The notes beneath the pieces are model-generated. The model saw only the letters and a program-made list of their open reading frames with translations, was not told the origin of the DNA and did not search any database. Of a stretch of DNA of 64,000 nt, positions 45,901 to 57,900 are shown one piece after another (position 1 is the stretch's first letter; every line of letters starts with the position of its first letter). The translations under genes and the position numbers were made by a program. The DNA is from Gordionus sp. m RMFG-2023 (taxonomy: Eukaryota > Nematomorpha > Gordioida > Chordodea > Parachordodidae): the NCBI RefSeq assembly GCF_954871325.1, contig NC_088775.1, positions 61,667,561-61,731,560 of the forward strand, written 5' to 3'.

Positions 45901-48900
45901 TTAAAAACCTATTTAAGAAACACAACTGGTGAAAAACGTTTAAATGGATTAGCCCTATTGAATATTTATAAGGAGATTATTTTAGATAAAAATTTGATTC
46001 TAGATGAATTAGCAAAATCTCAGAGAAAAGTAGATCGCTCTTTTTAAATTCAAATCAAAAAATAGCAATAAAATTTTATTAGTTTTAATATATAATCAAA
46101 TTTTTTTTGTAAAAAAATTATTATTTATAAGATAATATACCATATTTTTTTAAATACCATTATCTGCATAATAATTACATATTTTATATAATTGTAAAAA
46201 ATTACTTTTTTTAAAATAGAGTTTTTATACATTATTTATTTTAATATTAAAATCTATATTATATAAAATATCAACATTTTGAAAGTATTTTAATTAATAA
46301 AAATATATACATGATTAAATAAAGGAATGTAAAATATATAATAAAATACCCTAAAATTTTGTTATATGAAAATATAAAACAATTTATACAAATCCAAAAA
46401 TATAAGCAACCAAAATTATTCTTAACCCCCCCCCCCCCCCCATGATAAAATCCTGGCTACGCCACTGTGTATGAGAACTTTTAGTGGAGATTAAACTAAA
46501 AAATATTCTTGTTTATTTGCGCAAAGGTTCAAAATGAGATTTATCAACGTAAAAATTATATATTATCTTAATTCTTTTATTTAAAAATCATGTAATACAT
46601 ATAAAAAAAAACATTTAAAAAATAAATAAATATTGTAATTTTAAATTTTTTTTAAATGGTATTTTAAAAAAATTAGAGAGGCTTTTGAACACAAAAAATT
46701 TGGATTCATTTTTAATAACAAATAATATGAGTAAATAATAAAAAAAAATTTTTATATTATCATAAATATTTTGATCATAATTTAAATCGAATATTTTTTT
46801 ATGCTTACTAAATTATGAAATTTTTAGTAAGGGTGTAGCGTTGAGACTGAACCATTTATTAAAATAAGAATTTTTTTTTAAAAAAAAATTTAAAAAAAAC
46901 TTACTGGTGCCATCGAGGCGCTATAATCATTGAAATTTGAATAAATATATAAATAATACATTTTAAATTGAAATAATTTAAGAACCAAAAAATCTTGCTA
47001 TTGTTACAAATTTTAAATAACAATGGGAGAGAGAGACGGGGGAGGGATTGGTCATTTATTTTCTATTTTAATCTTTATTTTTCGGATCTTTTCTCAATTT
47101 TTTTCTTTTCAATTTTCATTTAATTTTTTTAGTATAACCTAGCAATAATTAATTTTGATAAATAAATTTATAAGTGAGTGATCATGGCATATTATATTAA
47201 TATGGGTGGAAATTTTATGTCCCAAAAAATTTTCTGCAATTATATATCAGTACCCCCCCCCCAAAACAAAATCTTACGAAAAAATATTCGAAATAATATT
47301 ATGTTAAATTAAAATTTCTAGAATTGTTAAATTATATATTTTTCTTAAATTCCGTTATGTACAACAAAAATTACTTATATTTTATTATAATTATATATAT
47401 ATTTATTATTTTTAAAAATACAGTATTTTTTTTTAAAATGTATATTTACGCGAAATTAAATATTTTAATATACTTGATTAAATATATTTTTAAGTTGTAG
47501 ATGTAAACTATTTGTATATATTAGATAAGTATTCTGTATTATTTACTTTTATATTTGTATGCCTAATAAAAAATTTTAATATTAAATTGTTTATATTTGT
47601 TTATTATAATCAGATAACGATTTACCATTTGTGTCAAATTACCCATAGAAAACTACAAAAGCTAGGTCTGGAAAGCCAATACAGAACCGATGAAACCCTA
47701 AGCTTCTTTTGTGGCATGAGGGACGGCTTAGCATTTGTTCCTTTATGTGATATGGGCAATGCAATGGCATTCCTGAGATCAGTTACTCCGACCAATGGTA
47801 AAGATATTCTTGAATATTTCGATAAAAATTACATCAGTGGAAAGGGAGGCCACAAGAAGCAATTCTCAATCCCAGACACGTCAAATTGGGCCTCGATTTC
47901 CTCCAGAAACTTGGAACGTGAATAAGAGCACCCTATCTGATAAAAAACCTACAAATAATCGATGCGAAGGTTGGGATCATCATTTTTCATATCTGGTTGG
48001 GAATAAACGCCCATCAATTTGGGTATTGATTAATAAAATGAAATGCGAGGTTGCTGCCGATGAAACCAAACTTGAACGATGGCGTGTAGGTAGTTGAACA
48101 CCAAAACAAAATCGCAGAGTTATAATACCCAGATTCGATTAAAGAAACTTTGCGAGGAATACCGTGATAGGGTGCAAAGCCTTCCAGATAAGATTTTATG
48201 AGGGCGATTTTCACCTTTATTTGATGTCAACCGATATAATTATTATTCTAAATTATTAAATTTGTATATACATAATGATTTTTCAATTAAATAAACAGAT
48301 CTTATTGCAAATTTAGTCTACTTAATATAGTAATTAAGGATGGATATTGTATTTATTACTATAGCAAATAATTTTTACGAAAATTAGTAATACATGGGTT
48401 ATTTTACTGGGGTATTTTTTTTTGTCCCAGTACCAATTTGAACATCAGCATTTTTTATGGAGGGTATATGAGTAATCTTTAAGTAATGAATTGGGGCCTA
48501 AAAAAATTTATTTTTAAATTATATTTCTATAATATTTTTTTCTAAAATACTAATTTGCGTATACTTTATTAAATCCAAATAAAAATATACCGATATTATT
48601 AGGTCCTAACAGGAGGTTTTTATTCCGAGTTTTTTCGGGTTTTTTTTCCTGGATTCGATATTTTATTATATTATATGAAATTAAAAATAATATTGACTTG
48701 ACATTATAGGGGAAATGTGCCATGACTATGTTTTTGCCTTTTTGAAAAAAATTATTAAAGGTGTAAAAGATTTGTTTTGACTTTTAAAGAAAACATGATA
48801 CGTCTGATCAATTGCGAGAAACAATTTTTTTGAGAAAGAATTATGAAAATCGATTTTGCGAAAAAAGGTTTAGTTAAACCCCCCCCCCCCCCCCCACATT

Positions 48901-51900
48901 TATTCTTAAATACTTTATATAAAAAATTACAAATTCAGTATCGTTTTGTAATATTTTTTAAAGAAAATACATGTTCGCATTTTTTAGGCGTGGCGATTAA
49001 GTGTGTGAACCCCGGTCTTTTCCAGAGGCTCGTGATCAGAGCTGGTTTAGTCAATTTTTAGACCCAAACCACGGGTCTGGGGGTTACACAACTAACCAAT
49101 TAACAAAACTTAATCTTTTTTTTATTTAAATAGTTTTCAAATCAAGATATTTATTTATACGTGTAGATTTACAAATCATCCTTACTTTCAAATTTAAATG
49201 GTTATGTCATTAAAAAGTATGCCCTCCTCCTCGCCTAATAAGAAAAACGGGCGTAGGCTAAAAGTCACCTCGTTTTAACAAAAAAGTTCAAAAATAACGA
49301 TTATGACAACTGTCACTTTTCTGTGGTATCATCACTAAAATTTTAATTTAACATGTTTACAATATATATATTTACCAGTTTTCTTTTAAAAAAGTTCAAA
49401 AATAACTATTATGACAATTGTCACTTTTCTATGGTATATCTTCACTGAAATTTTAATTTAACATTTTTACAATATATTTTTTTACCGATTTACTTTAAAA
49501 AAATTCAAAAATAACGATTATGACAATTGTCACTTTCTATGGTACATCTTCACTGAAGTTTTAATTTAACATATTTACAATATATATTTTTACCTATTTA
49601 CTTTTAAAAAAAGTTCAAAAATAACGATTATGACAATTGTCACTTTCTATGGTACATCTTCATTGAAATTTTAATTTAACATGTTTACAATATATATTTT
49701 TACCCATTTGCTTTAAAAAAATTCAAAAAACTTTAAAAATAACGATTATGACCATTGTCACAATGGTACATCTTCACTGAATTTAATTAAACGTATTTAC
49801 AGCCTATATTTTTACTTATTTGCATCAAGAAATTTGAAAACTTTAGAAATAACGATTATAACAATTGTCACTAATTTAGGGGAAATCTTCACTGAAATTT
49901 TAATTTAACATATTTACAATCTATATTTTTACCTTTTAGCGTTAAAAATAAAAAAATATGTTTTAAAATACAGATTATGATATTTGTCATTTTTACAAAG
50001 AAACATCATCATTGAATTTATAATTTAACATATTTATAATATAATTATATTTTTACCCTTTTGTATCAAAAATTTCAAAAATGTTAAAAAATATCATGAC
50101 AATTGTCACATTAAAATATTATAAGACGATAATGTAAAATAGCATAAAAATTTAATATAAATATTTATAAATTATTTAAACTGGTTCTTTTAATATACTA
50201 AAAAAAATAGATAATTTTACAAAAATGATAAAAATAAACCCATAAAAGATTTCAACTAAAAGATTAATAATTCACAAAAAAATTAATTAAAAAAGAAGAT
50301 TTTAAATTCTTATCAATTCAATTTGCTTAAAATTTTGCATGAAAACCACAAATTAATTGTAATAAAAATAATATTGTACAATACCTATTCGAAATATTCG
50401 TCCTCTAGTCGACTTAAATTCACGACTCAAGTGGAAAACTCATATTCTCGACTCAAGTCGACTTGAGTTCACGATTCGGGTCGACTTGAGTTCACGACTT
50501 AAGTCGACTTGAGTTCACTACTTCAGTTAGTCGACTAACGACTCTGAGTCAGAGTCGGGTGAACTCGAACACTAATAGAGTGTGCCTCTTTGCCATATTC
50601 TCGAGCTCCTGGCAGATAATAACTAAATTTTTTTGACTAGTTCTTATTATTTGATTTGGAAAATCCTTTTCCCATTTAGTAACCTTATTTTTGGCAAATT
50701 TTAAAGACAATCTAATTCAAGTGCATTATAATATCTTCATCCTCTATTACATTCTCATAATCACCTCTAAAAATTATATTAATAATTAAATAAAGGAAAT
50801 TTAGGCTACTAAAGTATTTTTATATATTAAATAAAATCTATAATGAAATACTTTCTAAAATTTTGTTATATTTTATATGCAAATATTTAAAATGTAAATA
50901 TTTTAAATAGATTATAATTTTAAAAATTTTATTTTGTCATAACCACCTTCACCTCTAATAAAATGATATTAATATAATGAAAATAAATACATGATTAAAT
51001 AAAGGAAATTTATGCTACTAAAGTATTTTTAATTAATAAAATCTATAATGAAATACTTTCTAAAATTTTGTTATATTTTATATGCAAATATTTAAAATGT
51101 AGATATTTTATATAGATTATAATTTTAAAAATTTTATTTTGATAATGCCTTCACCTCTAATAAAATGATATTAATAATAAAAATCAATACATTATTAAAT
51201 AAAGGAAATTTATGCTACTAAATTATTTTTATTAAATAAAATCTATAATGAAATATTTTCTAAAATTTTGTTATATTTTATATGCAAATATTTAAAATGT
51301 AGATATTTTATATAGAGTATAATTTTAAAAATTTTATTTTGATAATGCCTTCACCTTTAATAAAATGATATTAATAATAAAAATAAATACATGATTAAAC
51401 AAAGGAAATTTATGCTACTAAAGTATTTTTATATAATAAATAAAATCTATAATGAAATACTCTCTAAAATTTGTTATATATTATGCAAATATTTAAAATG
51501 TAGATATTTTATATAGATTATTTTAAAATTTTTATTCTATAAAAACTATTTAAAAATATGTAATTTAACAATTACATAAAATATAAATTTAAAAAAATAT
51601 ATAAATAATACACTGTACTTTGATTAAAATAGTATTTCCATAAATTTTAAGAATTAATACAAATATTATATAAATGTTATAACTAAGAATTTATTTTACA
51701 AAAATAAATATTATTTAAAACTAATATTATCATATTGCTATTTTTGATTTGAATTTATAAAGAAAGGTCTAATTTTCTCTAAGGTTTTGCTAATTCATAA
51801 TAGGAATAAAAATAGTAAACTAAAATAATTTTATTTTAAAAAAAGACCCTCCACCCCATGCCTATGCCACTGTTTAATTAATTTACTGTTATTTTCTTTC

Positions 51901-54900
51901 AGCTTCTAATGTGTCATTAATCTGGAATTTCAGGAAGGATGGTAAACTTGGATTTTATATGATATGTTGAAATATATTCAAAGATCAATTAGAAAATCTT
52001 GATGGAAGAAGATGCGGTGAAGGACATAATCAATCCTCAAATAGTTCAAGATCTACATCAATCTCTGATCAATATGAACCTTTTATTGCTAGGCGGAAAT
52101 TTTTTTTTATATGGAATCATTATCTCCATGATGCTAAAAAAGAAACAGCTAAATGTAAAATATGCAATATGGAGATAATGTGCAAGAAAAAAACTACGTT
52201 AGCACTAATTAATCATAACAAAAGATTTCATCAAAAACAAAATAATACTATTAGAAACTATTTAAATGATATACCCAAAACAAATGCTGATGATGTTAAG
52301 CATTATTTATTAAAATTTTTGCTAAAGTCAAATATACCTTTTAAAATTCTCGCCACTCAGGAATTCAAGTCCTTCGTTAGATCTTTAAATCCTGAAATAG
52401 AAATATGCTCAATACCGTCAATTAAACTATATGAATGAAATTTTTAATAAAGAATTCAATAAAGTTAAAATAATTTAAAATGCCAAATTAACTTTACAAC
52501 TGATATGTGGTCAAGCCATACTAATGTACCATTTTTAGTGTTGACCTGCCACTTTATTGATGAAAAATGGGAGATAAAATCATTGTTATTGGATATAGTT
52601 CCATTTACTAATTCGCATTCTGGTGAAAATATTTATATAGTTTTCTCAAATTATAAAAATTTATAATATCGACATAAGTAAGATAGCAATTACTTGCGAT
52701 AATGCTCACTCTAATTCTACTTTCATAAAAATTCTTCGTATAAAACACCCAAATTGTGAAATTTTACATGTGCAATGTTTTGCACATGTACTCAATTTAG
52801 TAGTACAGGAAATACTTAAGAAAGTAGACAGGCAAGTATCAAAATTAAGAACAATCATAAAGATTATTCGCAATTCTTTTACAAAGACAAATATTATGCA
52901 AAATGTGTGCTCCTCCCTACTTCCCCCTATGAAATATTTAAAATTAAAATTAGACACATCCATCAGATGGAATAGCTCTTATTTAATGGTCGAAAGAGCT
53001 ATTAAAATGAGAAGGGCTATTGATGAAGTTGTGACTCAGATATATGATGATATATCTGATATCGAAGAAAGAAAACTGAGCTAAGTAATTTAATTTTATT
53101 TACTAATTATTATTTTTTATCAGGATGATTGGACTACTTTAATAAACATACAAAACAAATTAAAAACTTTTTTTGATTTTACCGAAGATATATGTGGTGA
53201 CACATATCCTTCCCTAAATCTTGTCATCCCTTTCTATGTTTCTTTAATCGAACATTTAAATTCATTTGATCTCGATTTTATAAACTCTATCAGTGCGATT
53301 GAGAAAATAGAAACTTATTATAACTTAACAAATATTCACACTATAATATCAACAATACTGGATCCTAGACTAAAAATGGAATTTTTTGAGCAACTACCAA
53401 CTACATATAACATAGACACGACAAATCTATTAGATAAATTTAAAAATGTATATAATGATTACAAAATAAAATATAATATCAAATCAACATCAACATCAGT
53501 TAACCCAATAGTACAGTCGAACATGGATAGAATTTTTAAACAAAATAACATCGCATCAGTATGTGAGATGGAGACATATCTTAACGAAATAAGAATCAGT
53601 TCAAATAAGAGTCCTTTAGAATGGTGGAGATTGCATGGGGATCGTTTTCCTGTGTTGTCGAAAATGGCAACTGATATATTGTCAATTCAGGGATCTTCGG
53701 CTTCATGTGAGCGGTTGTTCTCAATAGGAACAAATATGATAATGAAAAATAGAATGTCCTTGAAGGAGGAAACTATTAGAAAGACTTTATGGTTAAAAAA
53801 TTGGATATTATCCAATTCGGATTTACTATAATTTTATATTTTTGTGTATTATTTTCTATTTTTATAAAATGAGATTATTGTACATTTTTAGAAAATTTTA
53901 ATAAAATTTTAATATTAGATTGAAGAAATAGTTTAAATATTTTTTTATAAGCAATTCTAATTCTAAAAATCGGATATTTTGGTCAATTTGTTTGGTTAAC
54001 GTTATATGAAATCATTGGGTTTTATTTCGTTTATTTTCTATAAATTTTTATATTGTAATGGACAATTAGTTTAGAGAATCCTTAAAAGTGTCATCTTTAA
54101 ACATCTGTAAAAAATTTTTTGCAAAGTATTTTATAAGCTTTAGAAAATTTTCGAATCCTAACGAATAATGATTTTATTATTCTTACGAATACGAATAGCG
54201 CTTATTCGTTTTGATTATTATTTATTTTTCTTATTAGCATGTAAGGTGGTAAAAATACAGTTAGAATAATTAATCGTTACAAGGATGCTTGACACAAATT
54301 AATTCTTGAGCCAACAATTGCGAAATGGAAAAAAATACCATTCCAAGTTATAGTATTTTTTTAATTCTTAAAAATTAAGGAAAAAAAATCTGGGCGTTTC
54401 AGCTTTTATTGTGAGCAAAATAATATAAGTCTAAATTAATGTGTAAACTTAAAAATACAAGAGTGCAGATAATACATGTGCCTTAGGCCTACAAAAAACG
54501 AATCGAATCGAATAATACTATTATTCGTCTATCCGAAAATTTTTCTAAAGCTTATAAAATATTTTGCAAAAAAATTTTTACAGATGTTTAAAGATGATAC
54601 TTTTAAGGATTCTCTAAACTAATTGTCCATTACAATATAAAAATTTATAGAAAATAAACGAAATAAAACCTAATGATTTCATATAACGTTATTTCATAGG
54701 GGGAAGTAGGGAGGAGCACACATTTTGCATAATATTTGTCTTTGTAAAAGAATTGCGAATAATTTTTATGATTGTTCTTAATTTTGATACTTGCCTGTCT
54801 ACTTTCTTAAGTATTTCCTGTACTACTAAATTGAGTACATGTGCAAAACATCGCACATGTAAAATTTCACAATTTGGGTGTTTTATACGAAGAATTTTTA

Positions 54901-57900
54901 TGAAAGTAGAATTAGAGTGAGCATTATCGCAAGTAATTGCTATCTTACTTATGTCGATATTATAATTTTTTATAATTTGAGAAAACTTTCTATAAATATT
55001 TTCACCAGAATGCGAATCAGTAAATGGAACTATATCCAATAACAATGATTTCATCTCCCATTTTTCATCAATAAAATGGCAGGTCAACCCTAAAAATGGT
55101 ACATTAGTAGGGCTTGACCATTATATCAGTTGTAAAGTTAATATGGCATTTTAAATTATTTATAATTATTTTAACTTTATTGAATTCTTTATTAAAATAT
55201 TCATTCATATATAGTTTAATTGACGGTATTGAGCATATTTTTATATCAGGATTTAAAGCTCTAACGAAGGACTTGAATTCCTGAGTGGCGAGAATTTAAA
55301 AGGTATATTTGACTTTAGCAAAAATTTTAATAAATAATGCTTAACATCATCAGCATTTGTTTTGGGTATATCATTTAAATAGTTTCTAATAGTTTTATTT
55401 TGTTTTTGATGAAATCTCTTGTTATGATTAATTAGTGCTGACGTAGTTTTTTTCTTGCACATTATCTCCACATTGTATATTTTACATTTAGCTGTTTCTT
55501 TTTTAGCATCATGGAGATAATGATTCCATATTAAAGAATTTTTCCGCCTAGCATTAAAATGTTCAGTTTGATCAGAGATTATTGTAGATCTTGAACTATT
55601 TGAGGATTGACTATGTCCTTCACCACATCTTCTTCCATCAAGATTTTCTAATTGATCTTTGAATATATTTTAACATTATATCATATAAAATCCAAGTTTA
55701 CCATCCTTCCTGAAATTTCAGATTAATGACACATTAGAAGCTGAAAGATAAAAACAGTAAATTAATTAAACAGTGGCATAGGCATGGGGGGGGGGTCTTT
55801 TTTTAAAAAAAAAAATTATTTTAATTTACTATTTTTATTCCTATTATGAATTAGCAAAACCTTAGAGATAATTAGACCTTTCTTTATAAATTCAAATCAA
55901 AAATAGCAATATGATAATATTAGTTTTAAATAATATTTATTTTTGTAAAATAAATTCTTAGTTATAACATTTATAAAATTTTTGTATTAATTCTTAAAAT
56001 TTATGGAAATACTATTTTAATCAAAGTACAGTGTATTATTTTTATATTTTTTTAAATTTATATTTTATGTAATTGTTAAATTACATTTTTTTAAATAGTT
56101 TTTATACAATAAAAATTTTAAAATAATCTATATAAAATATCTACATTTTAAATATTTGCATAATATATAACAAATTTTAGAGAGTATTTCATTATAGATT
56201 TTATTTATTATATAAAAATACTTTAGTAGCATAAATTTCCTTTATTTAATCATGTATTTATTTTTATTATTAATATCATTTTATTAGAGATGAAGGTGAT
56301 TATGACAAAATAAAATTTTTAAAATTATAATCTATTTAAAATATCTACATTTTAAATATTTGCATATAAAATATAACAAAATTTTAGAAAGTATTTCATT
56401 ATAGATTTTATTTATTAAAAATAATTTAGTAGCATAAATTTCCTTTATTTAATCATGTATTTATTTTTATTATTAATATCATTTTATTAGTTAGAGGTGA
56501 AGGTGATTATGACAAAATAAAATTTTTAAAATTATAATCTATTTAAAATATCTACATTTTAAATATTTGCATATAAAATATAACAAAATTTTAGAAAGTA
56601 TTTCATTATAGATTTTATTTAATATATAAAAATACTTTAGTAGCATAAATTTTCTTTATTTAATTATTTATATAATTTTTATAGGTGATTATGACAATGT
56701 AATTGAGGATGAATATATTATAATGCACTATCTGAATTAGATTGTCTTTAAAATTTGCCAAAAATAAGGTTACTAAATGGGAAAAGGATTTTCCTAATCA
56801 AATAATAAGAACTAGTCAAAAAAATTTAGTTATTTATCTGCCAGGAGCTCGAGAATATGGGAAAGAGGAACACTCTATAAAAATGTTTTGACTTGTTCAT
56901 AACATCAAAAATGATTAAAGAGAAACAATCAAAATAAAATAATTATATTTTACTTTGAAGCTTTTCCTTTTCTTCCATTAAACTTTTTCAGCAAATATAA
57001 CTTGTTATGATTTGATATTTGATAATAGGAAATAAAATAAAACGAAATGATATCCACTAGGAAAATTTAATTACTTCTTTTTATTTTACTTGCAATAAAA
57101 TATTTGTGAATAATTACGAATATTTATATATAAATAATTTCGAATAATACGAATAATTTTCCTCATTATTCATATTCTTGTGTTATTCATATTCGTAAAA
57201 TACGAATCGAATCGAATATCAAATAACAAATTATTCGTTTTAGGCTTAATCCTTTGCTAAACTATACAATTGAACTTTAACTCTTGCACTCTTCTTATCC
57301 TACCCTTTAAACCCGAAATATCGTTTAAATTTAAAAACCAATGAAATGGAATACGGGGGAATTCTGTATCCAAACACTGACATTTTATCTATCTTTGTAA
57401 AGTTTCAAGCAACATCAGATCCATTTGCTAAAATAGAAAAAATTTGCAGAATGCTTTATTATTAATCTCGTATTGATTATACAAATACTAGTGCTGTAAA
57501 CGTTACTTCAAAAAAGAAACTCGTTACCTTTCAAAAAGCGTTGCCCTAGATAATAAAATTATAATATATTATAAGATAAGATCGTTTTATGATTTTTTTA
57601 ATAAGAATTGATTTGTAAAATTTTAATCAGATAAACAAGAGCGCTTTGTGCATCTTTAGATGTGCTAAACACATGTTCAACTAGTGCAAAGAATGGAAGG
57701 GTTTTTATAAATAAAAATTTTAATTGGAGGAATTTATTTATATATATATATAAAGAATAGTCTTTATTTTCAAAAATAACTTTTTAGATCGCCTTCACAA
57801 GAATCTTCATTCAGATTCTCGTTAAAAAAATTTTAAAATGTTTATCAGAATTTAATCTGGTATGTGTGTTGTTATTTATAGAAATGAAATCTAATTTTTC

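Larger units (their letters stand above)
41413..50574. mobile_element. Large foldback element (9,162 bp) with hAT-like ends and perfect TSD
   Basis: Starts TAGTGTTGTTAAACGACTGA and ends GTGAACTCGAACACTA, with CGAGTCGACT-type repeats inside each end. ATAGAGTG flanks both sides (41,405-41,412 and 50,575-50,582). The other palindrome arm at 56,871-56,878 has this octamer once, with matching flanks: the unoccupied site. Inside are mirrored GTGACAATTGTCAT arrays (about 42,170-43,960 forward; 49,290-50,110 reverse), a MITE, two hAT elements one in the other, and a MULE transposase fragment. Nothing in it looks like a functional transposase for its own ends. Confidence 0.85.
40384..54200. repeat. 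Left arm of a large imperfect palindrome
   Basis: Read inverted, 40,384-41,412 and 50,583-54,200 match 57,564 down to about 54,500. Landmarks are AGCACTAGTATTTGTATAAT (40,456), AAACGATATTTCGGGTTTAA (about 40,905), GAGCTCCTGGCAGATAA (about 50,608 inverted to 56,840) and the hAT frames at 52.2-52.9 kb. Differences from the right arm: the 9.16-kb insertion (41,413-50,574), about 270 bp at 40,525-40,800 absent from the right arm, four instead of three ~200-bp repeats, and about 1.06 kb at 52,935-53,997 missing from the right arm. Confidence 0.85.
40983..54230 (+). mobile_element. TAGGCCTA-family hAT in the left arm, heavily interrupted
   Basis: The left end TAGGCCTAAAACGAATAATT (40,983) is followed by ATTCGATTCGTATTTTACGA motifs like the whole element at 26,337. 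The right subterminal region, with ACGAATACGAATAGCG, lies at about 54,130-54,230, its outermost bases lost. Between them the body carries a CAGTGGC-type hAT end (to 51,872) and the 9.16-kb foldback element. The transposase is at 52,085-53,831. Confidence 0.65.
54484..57564. repeat. Right arm of the large palindrome
   Basis: Inverted counterpart of 40,384-54,200, from ACGAATCGAATCGAATAATA at about 54,497 to the hAT terminus AGTGCTGTAAACGTTACTTC at about 57,490 and on to about 57,564. It lacks the 9.16-kb insertion, about 1.06 kb of transposase C-terminus and about 270 bp near the outer end. It preserves the pre-insertion octamer at 56,871-56,878. Confidence 0.85.

Noticed and set aside
44759-46467. 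8-bp TSD around the CAGTGGC hAT
   Set aside because: The flanking octamers (GTTGTGAT and TGTATGAG) do not match well enough to claim one.
42170-50110. CRISPR-like array because of regularly spaced palindromic GTGACAATTGTCAT motifs
   Set aside because: The whole ~115-bp unit repeats, so there are no unique spacers, and the context is a eukaryotic transposon.
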